Below, in pieces: positions 10,346 to 20,969 of a stretch of 64,000 nucleotides of DNA. Positions within the stretch are counted from its first letter, which is position 1. Each line of letters begins with the position of its first letter. The position numbers were made by a program, and so were the translations under genes. Source of the stretch: Tremella fuciformis (taxonomy: Eukaryota; Basidiomycota; Tremellomycetes; Tremellales; Tremellaceae); assembly GCA_032768795.1 (NCBI GenBank), contig CP136497.1:560501-624500 (forward strand), read 5' to 3'. The notes under the pieces are model-generated. The model was given only the letters and a program-made list of their open reading frames with translations. It did no database searches and was not told the DNA's origin.

Positions 10346-11705
10346 ATGGCCCGCTCTCGCGCATCCGCCCAACGACGTGTGAGTACTCGATCATGTTCGT
10401 GGCTATTACTGACCAAGAGCATAAGGGACGCTTCACGCGCAAGTCCACCTCGCCCGCCATGACGCCCCTGCCTGAGTTGGACGAGTTGGCTCCGTCAAAC
10501 GAAACCCGGCAAGATCTCACCCAGATGGATGCGGACCCGAGTGAGTTACTACTACTCGCTCGTATTTGTCACTAATAGCAGATGAGACACCTGCCCTCCC
10601 CACTCTCTCGGATGGAGAAGGCGTCACCCAGCCTCTCGCCCCCGCCGACACCGTCTCAGCTCCCGCTGCTCTCGAACGTGCCCCCACTGCCCCTCTGAAC
10701 ACCGCCCAAGACAAGACTTCGTCGCCCGCCCCGGAGGCTGACAACAAATCCGAAGGTGTGTTTGTTTTCTTGTATTCGTGTGTATTCGTTCCTAATAGTT
10801 TCCAGATGGATCCGAGACTACTGATCCCGAGGGTAACGTCGATGAAGACCCTAGTAAGTCGTTCCTATTCGATTGTATCCGCAACTAATAGCAGCCTTCC
10901 TTCTTTCCTCCGATCCCCCCGCCATCGAAGACGAGCTGGACTCGTCGGAGACAGAGTCCGAACCCCCTCGCAAGAAGGGTTCCAAGGGGAAAGGGAAACA
11001 ACGCGCCATTGTCGATACTCCTATTCGCGAGCTCGACGAGACCAAGCCCATTCCGTCCACTCCGGAATCAGTTGATCCCGACGAGATCCTGGCCATTGTG
11101 AGTAGTTTCTATTCGTTACGAATAGTAACTAATTGTAGGACTATGCCACGTTCATGTCAGCCGCCCACGCGAGTCAGACCCCGTCTAAGTTTGTTCCGAA
11201 GGCAAGTGATCTCGTACTGTTTGGGGTTAATAGTAACGAATAGTCCCACACTGTCGATGTCCCCCCGCCCTACAAACGGCCGTCCGAACTTAAGGCCGGT
11301 GAGGCGCCGCCCAAGCGTGCTGCTCGCGGCACGCGCCCACTTTCAAATGAGAAGTTCGCCGAACAGCAAAAATATCCGGTCTCGGTTCCACCGTGCCGAG
11401 GCTGTCTCAAGGCCAAGCTTGTTTGTCAAGTCAAGCCAGGCTCAATTCGCTGTGCTGTGTGCACTTCGGCATGTTCTTTCTCAGACCCCGCGCCTTATCT
11501 TCAGGTTTTACGAGAGCATTTCCTTTCCCTCAAGGAAGGTCTGAAGGGACTCGAACGCGCTCGATTGAATTCGTCTACCTCCGGGACAGTCACTATCCCT
11601 GCGGGCACTTTTGCGGACATACATTCGCGCATTTCCCAGATAGGTGAAGCCGAGGCAGCTGTTCGTACTTTGGAGTCGCTGAAGAGGAAGAATAGGGAAA
11701 TGTAG
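10346..11705 (+). CDS. Passenger gene in the retrotransposon: six-cysteine cluster protein, antisense to pol
   Basis: Seven exons join in frame to 365 residues. Introns are 10379-10425, 10541-10581, 10756-10805, 10854-10894, 11098-11138 and 11202-11243; the last has a GC-AG pair and the others GT-AG, most with CTAAT or CTAAC near the acceptor. The N-terminal two thirds are acidic and Pro/Ser/Thr-rich (for example DEDP, ELDETKPIPSTPE) with a basic patch RKKGSKGKGKQR. Then comes VPPCRGCLKAKLVC-QVKPGSIRCAVCTSAC, a cluster C-x2-C-x6-C-x8-C-x2-C-x3-C that resembles, but is not identical to, the fungal Zn2Cys6 DNA-binding fold (the last spacing is short). The C-terminus is helical and probably coiled coil. 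The gene lies between pol and the 3' LTR on the opposite strand. I cannot name it; a DNA-binding regulator is a guess. Confidence 0.72.
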
Positions 11706-11772
11706 CATATAGTCATCTATTGTTGTACCTATGAAGTCCTCAATCGCACTGGGTGCTATTTGGGACTAATAG

Positions 11773-12562
11773 TTACTGACGACTTCTTAGATTATGCCTG
11801 TGCCCGGTCTCTTGCCTGACTGACTCTTGAGTTCGTTGTCGTTTGTTAGGTCGTATAGGCTCTTCTTTGTCGCTATTTGTCTTTATTCGTTTTGAATAGC
11901 TCCTATCTTTCTTGATTCCTCCGAATGTGTGACCAATGGGCTTGTCGGGGTGTCGCTCGTGGAATGTTCTTACAACCTCTGCCGCGTTTCTGACGTTCAC
12001 CTCCGGCTCCCAGCCCACTTCATCGTCCCCGTAGCCTCTCCACTCCACTAGGTACTCGACTTTCCCATTCCTTGTTCTTCTTGAGTCCAGAATCCTCTCG
12101 ACTTCAAATTCAGCATCAGGCTCCACTATAGTTGGTAGTCCTTGTGGTTGCCCTTTTGGTCGTATTCGTTTGTCTTCGACGCTAATAACGTCCACAGGAT
12201 GCAGTCTGGACACATGAAAAACATTGTGGATCTTGAGCGTCGCTGGTAACTTCAATTTCTTCGCGTGTGTTCCTATTGATTCTTCCACCTGGAAGGGTCC
12301 ATCTCGCCTGTAGTCGAGTTTCTTGCTGGGTCGTTTCGTGTTAAGGCCCTCAAGGTCCAACATGACATAGTCTCCGTCCTTGATTTCGACCTGCGGCTGG
12401 TGCTTCCTGTTGTAGTACTTCTCCATTTCCTTTCCTGCTCGTACATAGTTCTCCCTGCAGATTGAGTGAACTTCGTTCATTGAGTTCGCACGTTGTCTTG
12501 CTTGCTGATTGTCGACTTTATTCGGTTCTAATATTTCCTGAACCCATCTAGGATGAAATCCG
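11773..12562 (-). CDS. Pol C-terminal part: integrase GPY/F region and chromodomain (split by copia)
   Basis: Continuation of the Ty3-type pol beyond the copia insertion. The frame enters at the ATCCG duplication (HGFHPRWVQEI after rejoining) and runs to the stop at 11773. It holds the GPY/F-like part of integrase (KLDYRRDGPFQVEE, NVFHVSRLHPVDV). Next is a chromodomain (FEVERILDSRRTRNGKVEYL, then VEWRGYGDDEVGWEPEVNV) whose aromatic residues are kept. Chromodomains in this place define chromoviruses and are thought to guide integration to marked chromatin. The tail is basic (Lys/Arg/Gln-rich). Confidence 0.9.
12558..12562. repeat. Target-site duplication ATCCG, left copy (copia element)
   Basis: ATCCG precedes the left copia LTR and follows the right LTR at 17608-17612. 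Removing the element and one copy restores the Ty3-type integrase frame, which fixes the LTR ends to the base. Confidence 0.93.
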
Positions 12563-12880
12563 CAACGGAAATAGGTAGTACGCTCACATGAGCTTGACTC
12601 AGCCTCGAGTAGCCTCGTTGAGGCACACACATCCTCGACGAGGTTGTGCCTCGACGAGGTTCATCCTCGACGAGGCAGGGGAAGCTGCCACAACGATAAC
12701 TCCGCATATAACGCCGACACCCTCGACGACCTTGTAGAATGCCGCCGCCTGTTGCCCTCCTCATCACTCATAGCAAGTGCTGAGCGGGCAACAGGTAAGT
12801 CCGAATGTATCACTCATAGCAAGTGCTGAGCGGGCAACAGGTGACCGGAATCCCATTGCCTCAGAGCTAAGATTCCGTCG
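12563..12880 (+). repeat. Copia 5' LTR (318 bp) with unusual CA...CG ends
   Basis: Starts CAACGGAAAT and ends AGATTCCGTCG. The ends are not TG...CA but are imperfect inverted repeats of each other (CAACGGAA / TTCCGTCG). Inside are three CCTCGACGAGG units near 12630-12676 and a 33 bp direct repeat starting ATCACTCATAGCAAG, two copies near 12761-12843. Each copy ends in GGGCAACAGG, which can pair with CCTGTTGCCC just upstream. Confidence 0.93.
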
Positions 12881-12893
12881 TGGTAACGTCTCC
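12881..12893 (+). other. Probable primer-binding site of the copia element
   Basis: TGGTAACGTCTCC follows the LTR with no gap. TGG at this place pairs with the CCA end of a tRNA primer; I did not identify which tRNA. Confidence 0.65.
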
Positions 12894-12977
12894 TTCGACA
12901 AGTCGCGGTAGATAGAACGCGTCAACAAACTCGTCGACCTTGCCTACGCACCGCCAGCCTCGAAGTGGTCCTCCGTC

Positions 12978-15900
12978 ATGCCATCTGTGCAGACGGTGAA
13001 AGAGGAGCGCAAGCTCAACGGGCGCGACAACTACGCCCAGTGGGTGCGCGAGATTCAAGTCGTCCTCGGATCCGCCGGTCTCGTACCCCACATCACCAAG
13101 GACGCGTCAGCGATTCGGGCACTCGTCGAGGCTCGATATCCAGTGTCAAGTCCGGCGACAGCAGCCGAGACATCAAAGAGAGCAGTTGCTCTATACGAGC
13201 ATGAGAAGGAGCAGTCCACCGCCCTCTCCACTCTCTACGGCAGTCTGACAGAGACTGTCCAAAACAAGCTTCCCTCGAACCTGATCGACTTCGAGAATCC
13301 TCAACCGAAGGGGCTCTACGATCATCTGGTCACCACATATGGGGCCGACAACGGATCTCGCCTAGCCGAATTATGGTCATCGATATTTGGCGAGACCATC
13401 CCAGAGAATGAGGACCCCGAACCTCATCTCACAGCTATCCGGTCGCAACTGGCCGAAATCACCTCCTCCGCCATCACTTCCAAGCTCACCCTTGAGCAAT
13501 TCGCCAACCAGATTGGCGCATACGCCGCCATCCGTCGCCTACCGTCCTCATACGGCCTCCTCGCATCGACCTTCTACTCAGGGACCTCGTCGAACAAGAT
13601 CCACCTCGACGAGGTTATCGATAGGGTCGCCGATGAACATCGCAGACGTCAACAAAAGGGCGAGAGCGTAAACGAGATGGGGATGCTCAGCAAATCTCTG
13701 CAGAAACCGGCAAGCAAGAGATGCATCCACCATCCGGATCAGGGGAGGCACTCCACAGATGAGTGCTGGAAAGTGATTGGAGTGCCGAAGCACATCCAGG
13801 AGCAAAGGTCGGCCAGGGAAGCAGCCAAGGGAAGGAAGCTGGGAGGACAAGCGAAGAAGGCAAGAGAGCAGATGGAGTCAGGGGATGACTCATCGAGTGA
13901 GAACAAGAGAGGCTCGTCGAGGGAGACAAAGGAGGAAGGCTATTATGCGACGGAGATTGCACTACACGCCAACGACAACCTCCCATCCACCTCCATCATC
14001 ATCGACAGCGGTGCCACCAGTCCATTCATCAAGGACAAGCACCTTCTCTCACATCTCACCAAACTCGACAAGGCCGTCAAGATCCAAATTGGAGACGGAT
14101 CGATTGTCGAAGCTACACACTCCGGCCGCCTCACCTTCAACAACGTATGGTACAACAACGCCCTCTACGTTCCATCATTCTCGCACAACCTCCTCTCAAC
14201 ACAGCGCCTCGGTCCGTACACAGGGACACACTGGCGCTTCTCGAAGGACTCGGCTACATTGGTCGAGAAAGGGAAGGTCATCCTCCGGGGAAAGAAACTT
14301 GGCAACCTATGGGTTGTAGACGACACACCGGTACGCACCACCTCGCGCATTCACCGAGCACTTCAGGCAATAGAAAACACTGAAGCCGAAGACACTCGCC
14401 TCCTCACCTGGCACAAACGTCTAGGTCACTCGAACATGAGGAAGGTGTGGGAGCTCGGGAAAGAGGGGAAGCTAGGCGCAAAGTGGACAGGGTCATTTCG
14501 GAGAGTCGAATGCATGGATTGCCTGAAAGGGAAGGCAACGCGCTCGGCATCTCTACCTAACCCTCGTCGAGCCAGCAAGCCCCTCGTCGAGGTATCAGTC
14601 GATCTATGGGGACCAGCGACCGTCCAGTCGAGAGAAGGCTTCCAATACTTCCTCACCTGCTATGACGACCACAGCAAATACGTGCAGGCCATACCACTCA
14701 AGAAGAAGTCGGATGCAGCCGAAGCACTGCAAGACTATATCAAGTTGGCAGAGAATCAGCTTGATCGAACAGTCAAGACCATCCGCTCAGACCAAGGAGG
14801 CGAATTCACGAGCAAGGAATTCAGCCACTGGTGCAAAAGCAAGGGAATTGAGCACACCCTCACGCCGACCGACGCACACAACCAAAACAGTCGAGTCGAG
14901 CGCGTCCATCTTACCATCCTCAATGACATCCGGACATGTCTTGCGGACTCGAACTTGCCAACCCAGTTCTGGGTAGATGCACTGCGGTATGTAGTCTTCA
15001 CTCGGAACAGGCTGCCAGGCTCCCACGCGAAAATCCCGATAACGCTCTTCCGACCAGACCACGATATCGACCTGCAGTACCAGGGGATGCAGCCATTCGG
15101 CCATCACTGCATCTATCGAGTTGTGAACCCCGCATCGAAGCTCGACGAGCGGGGACAATGCGGTCGACTGCTGGGGTACACAGAAGGGAGCTGGGGCTAC
15201 AAGGTGCTGACCCAATCCAACAGGGTCATCGCAAGCCGAGACGTCACATTCATCACGGGCAGGAAGACAACGCCCAGTTCAGATGAACCACGACAGATCC
15301 TGGAGCCGCCTCAACCTGGACCTCGACGACCATCGACGAGCCTCGACGAGGATGACGATACATCCATCGAGCTGAACGAGATAGTCGAGGCAGGGGAGGA
15401 ACCAGAAGAAGAGGAACAAGGGGAAGAGATGGACGACATACCTCCCCAAGCCGTACCCAGGCAAGGGAGAGGCTGGGCCAATGAGTACATTCGAGAGGAT
15501 GCACCGAGCCCGGAACCGAATCCCGACGACGGACCAGAGGATCCCGATCGTCGACTAAACGAGCCCACAGCGGCCAATGCAGATGAGCCAAGACGGTCGG
15601 GGAGACTAGCAGGCCAAGAACCTAGTCATCACCCTCTGCACGACATCGACATGGACTATAACCGAGTAGCCATAGAGCACGCGTTATCAGCCCAGTCACT
15701 CAACAACCCCCAGTCTTACGCCGAAGCTCGTCGAGCCGCAGACTGGGAGGATTGGAAATCGGCCATGGACGAGGAGATGGGAAAGATGGAGAAGTACGGA
15801 GTGTGGGAGATGGTCCCCAAGGAGAATCACCGTACTCTTACAGGCAAATGGGTATTCACTCGCAAGATCGACGGGGACACGGGCAAAGCGAGTCAGCACA

Positions 15901-17270
15901 AGGCCAGATTCGTCGTGAGAGGATTTCAACAGGTCTCAGGACGAGATTTCGACGAACTCTTTGCTTCGGTCACCCACAAGTCATCATTCCGCCTATTCCT
16001 CTCCATCGTCAACTACCTCGACTGGGAATGCGACCAAATAGACATCATTGGAGCATTCCTCAAGGCCAACATCGACAAGGACATCTTCATCGAGCCACCA
16101 GAAGGCAGCGACATTGCCGCCGGACACGTCCTGCACCTCCGGAAATCACTATACGGTCTCCGACAATCACCGCACTTGTTCAACAAGCGCCTCGACGAGT
16201 TCCTACGGGAGCTAGGCTTCAAACCGACCCTAGCGGATCCATGCATCTACTCGCTGCGACAAGGACACAAGCGGTGCATGATCTCAGTCCACGTTGACGA
16301 CATGCTCATAGCTGGCAACGATCGATCAACAATCGACGAGATCAAACGGAAGATCAACAAGGAACTCGAGTGCAAGGACCAAGGACCGATTTCTTACTTC
16401 CTCGGTATCAACATCTACCGAGACAGGCCAAACAAGAAGATGTACCTGTCACAAGAGCACTACATCGAGGCAGTTCTTCAACGCTTCGGTGAACCCGGCA
16501 AAGCCTGCAAGACAATCTTGCCAGACGCAAAGCTCGTCGAGGCTACGCAAAAGGAGGTCGACGAGGCTCGAGATAAACCATTTCCAGCACTCGCCGGGTC
16601 AATCCTCTATATTGCCACGATCACCCGACCCGACATCGCCTACGCAGCATCACTGCTCTGTCGCTTCATCAGCAAATGGTCTCTCACACACTGGAGGGCC
16701 GCAAAGCACCTGTTGAGGTACCTGCGAGGAACATCAGATCTCGCACTCACCTTTGACGCACATGCAGGGAGAAGAGCACTGCTAGGCTGGGCAGACGCAG
16801 ACTGGGGTGGATGTCTCGACACACGTCGATCTACAACCGGCTACGTCTTCAATACATACGGGGGCATTGTGTCATGGAAAAGCAGGCGACAACCAACAGT
16901 CGCACTCTCGACGACACAGGCCGAACTCCTAGCATCAACAGAAGCGGGCAAAGAGGCAATATGGCTCAGGCAACTATTGAGCGACCTCGACCTAGGTATA
17001 GATGGAGCAGTGCCCATCTACAACGACAACAATGGAGCCATTCAACTGGCCAAACATCAACACGGGTTCAAACTGAACAAAGCATTCGACATGCGAGCCC
17101 AGTGGATACGAGAGCATCAAGCTGGTGGACTACTTGAGCTCAAATACACACCAACGGACAGCAACCGAGCCGACATCCTGACCAAGAACCTTTCGGCCGA
17201 GAAGACGAGACAGCTTCGGCAGCTACTGGGCTTGGGAAGACAAGGAGAAGCAGAGCAGCAGAGTCAATAG
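12978..17270 (+). CDS. Copia Gag-Pol polyprotein
   Basis: Single 1,430-residue ORF in the Ty1/copia order. Gag domain from residue 10 (LNGRDNYAQWVREIQ) with a zinc-like stretch (CIHHPDQGRHSTDEC near residue 250). Aspartic protease DSGATSPF near 342. Integrase: zinc motif WHKRLGH...CMDCLKGKA at about 475-515, then catalytic Asp in VDLWGP (about 540), Asp in RSDQGGEF (about 602) and Glu in SRVERVH (about 638). Reverse transcriptase from about 955, with active site HVDDML near 1105 where most copia elements have YVDD. RNase H from about 1270 (WADADWGG, AELLASTEAG, DNNGAI). All catalytic residues looked for are present and there is no stop. The leader after the LTR is short (97 bp). Confidence 0.96.
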   Translation: MPSVQTVKEERKLNGRDNYAQWVREIQVVLGSAGLVPHITKDASAIRALVEARYPVSSPATAAETSKRAVALYEHEKEQSTALSTLYGSLTETVQNKLPSNLIDFENPQPKGLYDHLVTTYGADNGSRLAELWSSIFGETIPENEDPEPHLTAIRSQLAEITSSAITSKLTLEQFANQIGAYAAIRRLPSSYGLLASTFYSGTSSNKIHLDEVIDRVADEHRRRQQKGESVNEMGMLSKSLQKPASKRCIHHPDQGRHSTDECWKVIGVPKHIQEQRSAREAAKGRKLGGQAKKAREQMESGDDSSSENKRGSSRETKEEGYYATEIALHANDNLPSTSIIIDSGATSPFIKDKHLLSHLTKLDKAVKIQIGDGSIVEATHSGRLTFNNVWYNNALYVPSFSHNLLSTQRLGPYTGTHWRFSKDSATLVEKGKVILRGKKLGNLWVVDDTPVRTTSRIHRALQAIENTEAEDTRLLTWHKRLGHSNMRKVWELGKEGKLGAKWTGSFRRVECMDCLKGKATRSASLPNPRRASKPLVEVSVDLWGPATVQSREGFQYFLTCYDDHSKYVQAIPLKKKSDAAEALQDYIKLAENQLDRTVKTIRSDQGGEFTSKEFSHWCKSKGIEHTLTPTDAHNQNSRVERVHLTILNDIRTCLADSNLPTQFWVDALRYVVFTRNRLPGSHAKIPITLFRPDHDIDLQYQGMQPFGHHCIYRVVNPASKLDERGQCGRLLGYTEGSWGYKVLTQSNRVIASRDVTFITGRKTTPSSDEPRQILEPPQPGPRRPSTSLDEDDDTSIELNEIVEAGEEPEEEEQGEEMDDIPPQAVPRQGRGWANEYIREDAPSPEPNPDDGPEDPDRRLNEPTAANADEPRRSGRLAGQEPSHHPLHDIDMDYNRVAIEHALSAQSLNNPQSYAEARRAADWEDWKSAMDEEMGKMEKYGVWEMVPKENHRTLTGKWVFTRKIDGDTGKASQHKARFVVRGFQQVSGRDFDELFASVTHKSSFRLFLSIVNYLDWECDQIDIIGAFLKANIDKDIFIEPPEGSDIAAGHVLHLRKSLYGLRQSPHLFNKRLDEFLRELGFKPTLADPCIYSLRQGHKRCMISVHVDDMLIAGNDRSTIDEIKRKINKELECKDQGPISYFLGINIYRDRPNKKMYLSQEHYIEAVLQRFGEPGKACKTILPDAKLVEATQKEVDEARDKPFPALAGSILYIATITRPDIAYAASLLCRFISKWSLTHWRAAKHLLRYLRGTSDLALTFDAHAGRRALLGWADADWGGCLDTRRSTTGYVFNTYGGIVSWKSRRQPTVALSTTQAELLASTEAGKEAIWLRQLLSDLDLGIDGAVPIYNDNNGAIQLAKHQHGFKLNKAFDMRAQWIREHQAGGLLELKYTPTDSNRADILTKNLSAEKTRQLRQLLGLGRQGEAEQQSQ

Positions 17271-17280
17271 ACATGCTCGC

Positions 17281-17289
17281 GAGGGGAGG
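17281..17289 (+). other. Polypurine tract of the copia element
   Basis: GAGGGGAGG ends exactly at the 3' LTR boundary, supporting the LTR start fixed by the target duplication. Confidence 0.8.
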
Positions 17290-17607
17290 CAACGGAAATA
17301 GGTAGTACGCTCACATGAGCTTGACTCAGCCTCGAGTAGCCTCGTTGAGGCACACACATCCTCGACGAGGTTGTGCCTCGACGAGGTTCATCCTCGACGA
17401 GGCAGGGGAAGCTGCCACAACGATAACTCCGCATATAACGCCGACACCCTCGACGACCTTGTAGAATGCCGCCGCCTGTTGCCCTCCTCATCACTCATAG
17501 CAAGTGCTGAGCGGGCAACAGGTAAGTCCGAATGTATCACTCATAGCAAGTGCTGAGCGGGCAACAGGTGACCGGAATCCCATTGCCTCAGAGCTAAGAT
17601 TCCGTCG
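17290..17607 (+). repeat. Copia 3' LTR (318 bp)
   Basis: Second copy of 12563-12880; no mismatch noticed by eye over its full length, including the 33 bp direct repeat and the CCTCGACGAGG units. Confidence 0.94.
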
Positions 17608-17612
17608 ATCCG
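17608..17612. repeat. Target-site duplication ATCCG, right copy
   Basis: Right partner of 12558-12562; it belongs to the codons HGS.. of the split Ty3-type integrase. Confidence 0.92.
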
Positions 17613-20600
17613 TGTAGCGCATAGAACGGGGTCATTCCTATCGTATCGTGATGGGCGTTGTTGATGGCGAACTGGGCGAATGCCAACAACGGTGCCCAGT
17701 TGTCCTGGTCGAAGTTGGTGAAGATCCTCATGAATCCCTCTACTTTCTGGTTATGTCGCTCGGTTTGACCATCAGTCTGCGGCCTTCTTGCCGTACTGAG
17801 TGCCAATCGAATGTCGAATTGCTCCGTTAGACTCCTCCAGAAGTCTGATACAAATTTACTTCCCCTGTCAGATACAATCGTGCTCGGCAGTCCGTATCTG
17901 GAGAAAACCGTATCGAATAGTAACGAACACATTTCGGGTGCGTTCAACTTTGTTACCGTGGGTATGAGCACTGTGTACTTTGTCAAGCGGTCGACCACTA
18001 CTAGTATTGAATTGAAGTTGTTTGAGACTGGCAGCTCTTCGATGAAGTCCATCGTGATGTCCTCGAACGGTAGGCGTGGAACTTCCAAGGTTCGTAGCTG
18101 ACCTCTTGGTCTCTGGTTGAAAGGCTTGGTGCGCAGACAGGCTGTGCAGCTCGACACGTACTTGGTGACGTGCGCAGTGAGCCCAGGCCAGTAATAGTCC
18201 CGTTGAACCGCCTTCATAGTCCTTTTAACTCCTGGATGTCCTGCCAACGGAGTGTCGTGTCTTGAGTTTATGATCTTGAACCTCAAATCATCGTAGTCTG
18301 GGATATAGATTTTGCCGTCGATGCGGATGAATCCTTGTTGGTCTATTTCGACTCTAGTATCGCTTGATAGTCGCAATTCGTTCCTAATATCTTCGAGCGG
18401 TTTCTGTGCGGCAATCCCTTCGATGACTTGCCTGCACTGCTCGTCCTTCATATACCCTTCCCTTACTCTGCTTCCATCGATGATCCAATCATACGTGTTC
18501 GGGTCTGCTGTACTGGGTGATTCGGTCGTTGTAACCCCATACATTTCAAGGGGTTCCTGGTCTTCGACGATTGAAGCTGTCTTCTTTGACTCTTCTAAGT
18601 TCGTCACTATTTGGTCCAATTCGTTCTCAGCATCGATTGTCTCGATCACCTGTCGAACCTTCGAGTCCGTTTGGTAACTGTCACCGCCTCTTGTCCCTGC
18701 CAGGTCAGGTCGTCTCGACAGGGCGTCTGGTACCACGTTGCCCTTACCTGGGGTGTACACTATTCGTAGATCGAAGCGAGCCAGGATCTCTGCCCATCTG
18801 GCCTCCCTGTTTGATACCTGCTTCGGCATGGTATACCCTATCAAGGGCTGATGGTCGGTAACAAAGATTATTGGCCATTTGCTGCCCTCGAAATATGCTC
18901 GATGATGTTGTAAGCAATAAATAATTGCGAATAGTTCTTTCTCGGTGACAGTCCAGTTCTCCTCATTCGGTTTGAGCCTTGCTGAACCATAATGGATTGC
19001 CGTTCGCTTCATGGTGTTGCGATCCACATGGTAGATCACATACCCAATGGCGAAGTCCGAGGCATCCGTGTGTACCTCTATCGGGAGCTCTGGATCGAAG
19101 TGCCCGAGAATAGGCGGTGATGATAGGGCACCTTTCAGCGACTGAAATGCCTTGTCAGCCTCTTCGTTCCAAATAAACCTTGCTTTCTTCGACATCAACT
19201 TGTTGAGAGGTCTCGCAATTCCCGAGAAGTTGGGTACAAATCTTCGGTAGTAACTGAAAAGACCCACCGCAGATCGTAGTTCCTTCTGTGTAGTCGGGAT
19301 AGGGAAGTTCCTAATAGTTTCTGTTAGTCCTTCGTCGGTTGCTATCCCCTCCGCAGACACCCTGTGTCCTAAGAATGTAATGCTGTCTTTCTCGAACTCG
19401 CATTTTGCTGCTTTTAGTCGAAGCTCCCATTGTCGTAGTATATCGAAGACTGTCTTGGTAAGAGCTCGAAGTTCTTCAACCGTTTTCGCGTAAATGAGAA
19501 TGTCGTCGATATATACGTAGACACCTTTCCCTATTAGTTCCGAAAATATATCGTTCATAAAATGTTGGAACGTTGCGGGAGCCCCTTTTAGGCCATCCCT
19601 CATCACAGTGGACTCGAACATACCAAAGATAGTCCTGAACGCTGTCAGGTGTTCGTGTCCTTCAGCCATCCGCACCAGCTGATAGGCCCCTGCCAAATCC
19701 AGCTTCGTGTAGAACCGTGCGTCACGTAGATCTGCCAAGATCTGCGAGATTAATGGTAACGGATAGGCGCTATTTACTGTGGCTTCATTTAGCTTGCGAT
19801 AGTCCACGACTAGTCGTAAGCGTCCGTCTTTCTTCGGGACAAAGAACGCCGGCGATCCATAAGGTGATAACGAATGGTATATCTTTCCTTCCGCCTTCTC
19901 CTTTTCCAAGTATTCGTGTAAGGCGTTCTTTTCTTTCAGAGATAGTTGATAGAGAGGAGCAAGAGGCAGCTTACCTCCCTCCTTTAGTTCTATCCTGTGG
20001 TCGTACGGTCGATGTGGCGGCAGCGCTGCCGACCCACTCGGTTCTTCAAACAAGTCTTCCCATCCTTGGTAGGCCTCTGGAATCTTGCTTTCCTTTGCCG
20101 AAGACTGTTCCTTCTCGTTCAAGGTCGTGTACGAGTCGCTCTCACTGGCGGTTACTCCGTTCACCTCTACCCTTGTTTGGTCGTATTCTTTCTCCTCAAG
20201 TGCTATTCGTCCCCATTTGTTCCAAATAGTCACATCTTGCAAATCTTCGATTGCCGTCCAATCCTCCGGATCGGTTCCGGCTTCATCCTTGCCGTATTTG
20301 TAGTCGTCGTAGATTCCACTAGAATCATCGCTTGACTCATCATCCCTCGTAGAAGGGTCACTGAGTACGGGAGTCCCGTCTTCCGTCCCAGCCCTTTCAA
20401 GAGGATCGTCCGCCATTGGCGCTTTTTCGCAGCTATTCGTTTCTGTTGCTCCTTCGCCATCGTTGCTTATTCCAGCCTCGCCAGATTCTTCCTGGGTTAC
20501 TGAGATCGGTCTCCATCGATTGCCGCTTTCCGCGATCTCGATGTTGTTGGGATAGGTTGTCCCGGACGCATAGGGCTTCCTGTAAGCCTTCCCTTTTCGT

Positions 20601-20969
20601 CTGTGTGGTTTTCTCACCACAGGAGTGCACGGGAACTCAGCCCATCCATGCCTCGCATCAATGGTTACTCCGTTCTCGGCCATCCACGGCCATCCCAATA
20701 CAATGTCGGCCCCATTTAATTCCGTCACAAGCAATTTGACATCTATTGGGGGATATTCGGGATGAAGTTGGATGTTCGTGTCGATATAGGTGTGAACCAG
20801 ACCAAACGCGCTTGTACGTCCATCAAACATTACTACGTGTTTGGGTCGTTCAATCACGGTGTGGTTTAAGGTCTGGGCTATCTCTGACCTCCAGTCGACA
20901 AAGCAGGAGCTGGCTCCAGTGTCGAACAGGATGTTGGAGAGATATCCTTGTCGGCAATATAAGGAAGGG
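17608..20969 (-). CDS. Ty3-type Pol: protease, reverse transcriptase, RNase H, integrase (both ends interrupted)
   Basis: The frame is open from the LTR B border at 20969 to the copia insertion. From the N-side: protease LFDTGASSC near 20925; reverse transcriptase with YVYIDDILIYAK near 19510; RNase H VHTDASDFAIGY near 19070; integrase zinc motif (RHDTPLAGHPG...SSCTACLRTK, about 18145-18265). Then the catalytic Asp in TMDFIEELP (about 18050), Asp in VSDRGSKF (about 17865) and Glu in DGQTERHN (about 17780). The order RT before integrase places it in Ty3/gypsy. No internal stop was seen. Its N-terminal codons are at 22985-23176 on the other strand, flipped by inversion, and its C-terminus is at 11773-12562. 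Confidence 0.93.

Larger units (their letters stand above)
12563..17607 (+). mobile_element. Full-length Ty1/copia retrotransposon nested in the Ty3-type pol
   Basis: 5,045 bp: LTRs 12563-12880 and 17290-17607 (318 bp each, no difference seen), primer site at 12881, one uninterrupted gag-pol of 1,430 codons, and a polypurine tract at 17281-17289. Orientation is opposite to the host Ty3-type pol. Intact ORF, matching LTRs and a perfect 5 bp duplication make it the youngest insertion here and possibly still active. Confidence 0.95.

Noticed and set aside
12528..12767. ORF of about 79 residues repeated at 17264-17494
   Set aside because: Shadow of the copia LTR; differs only where it runs into flanking DNA.
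12761..12843. Two 33 bp direct repeats, CRISPR-like at first sight
   Set aside because: Only two units, inside an LTR of a eukaryotic retrotransposon; no spacer array or cas genes.
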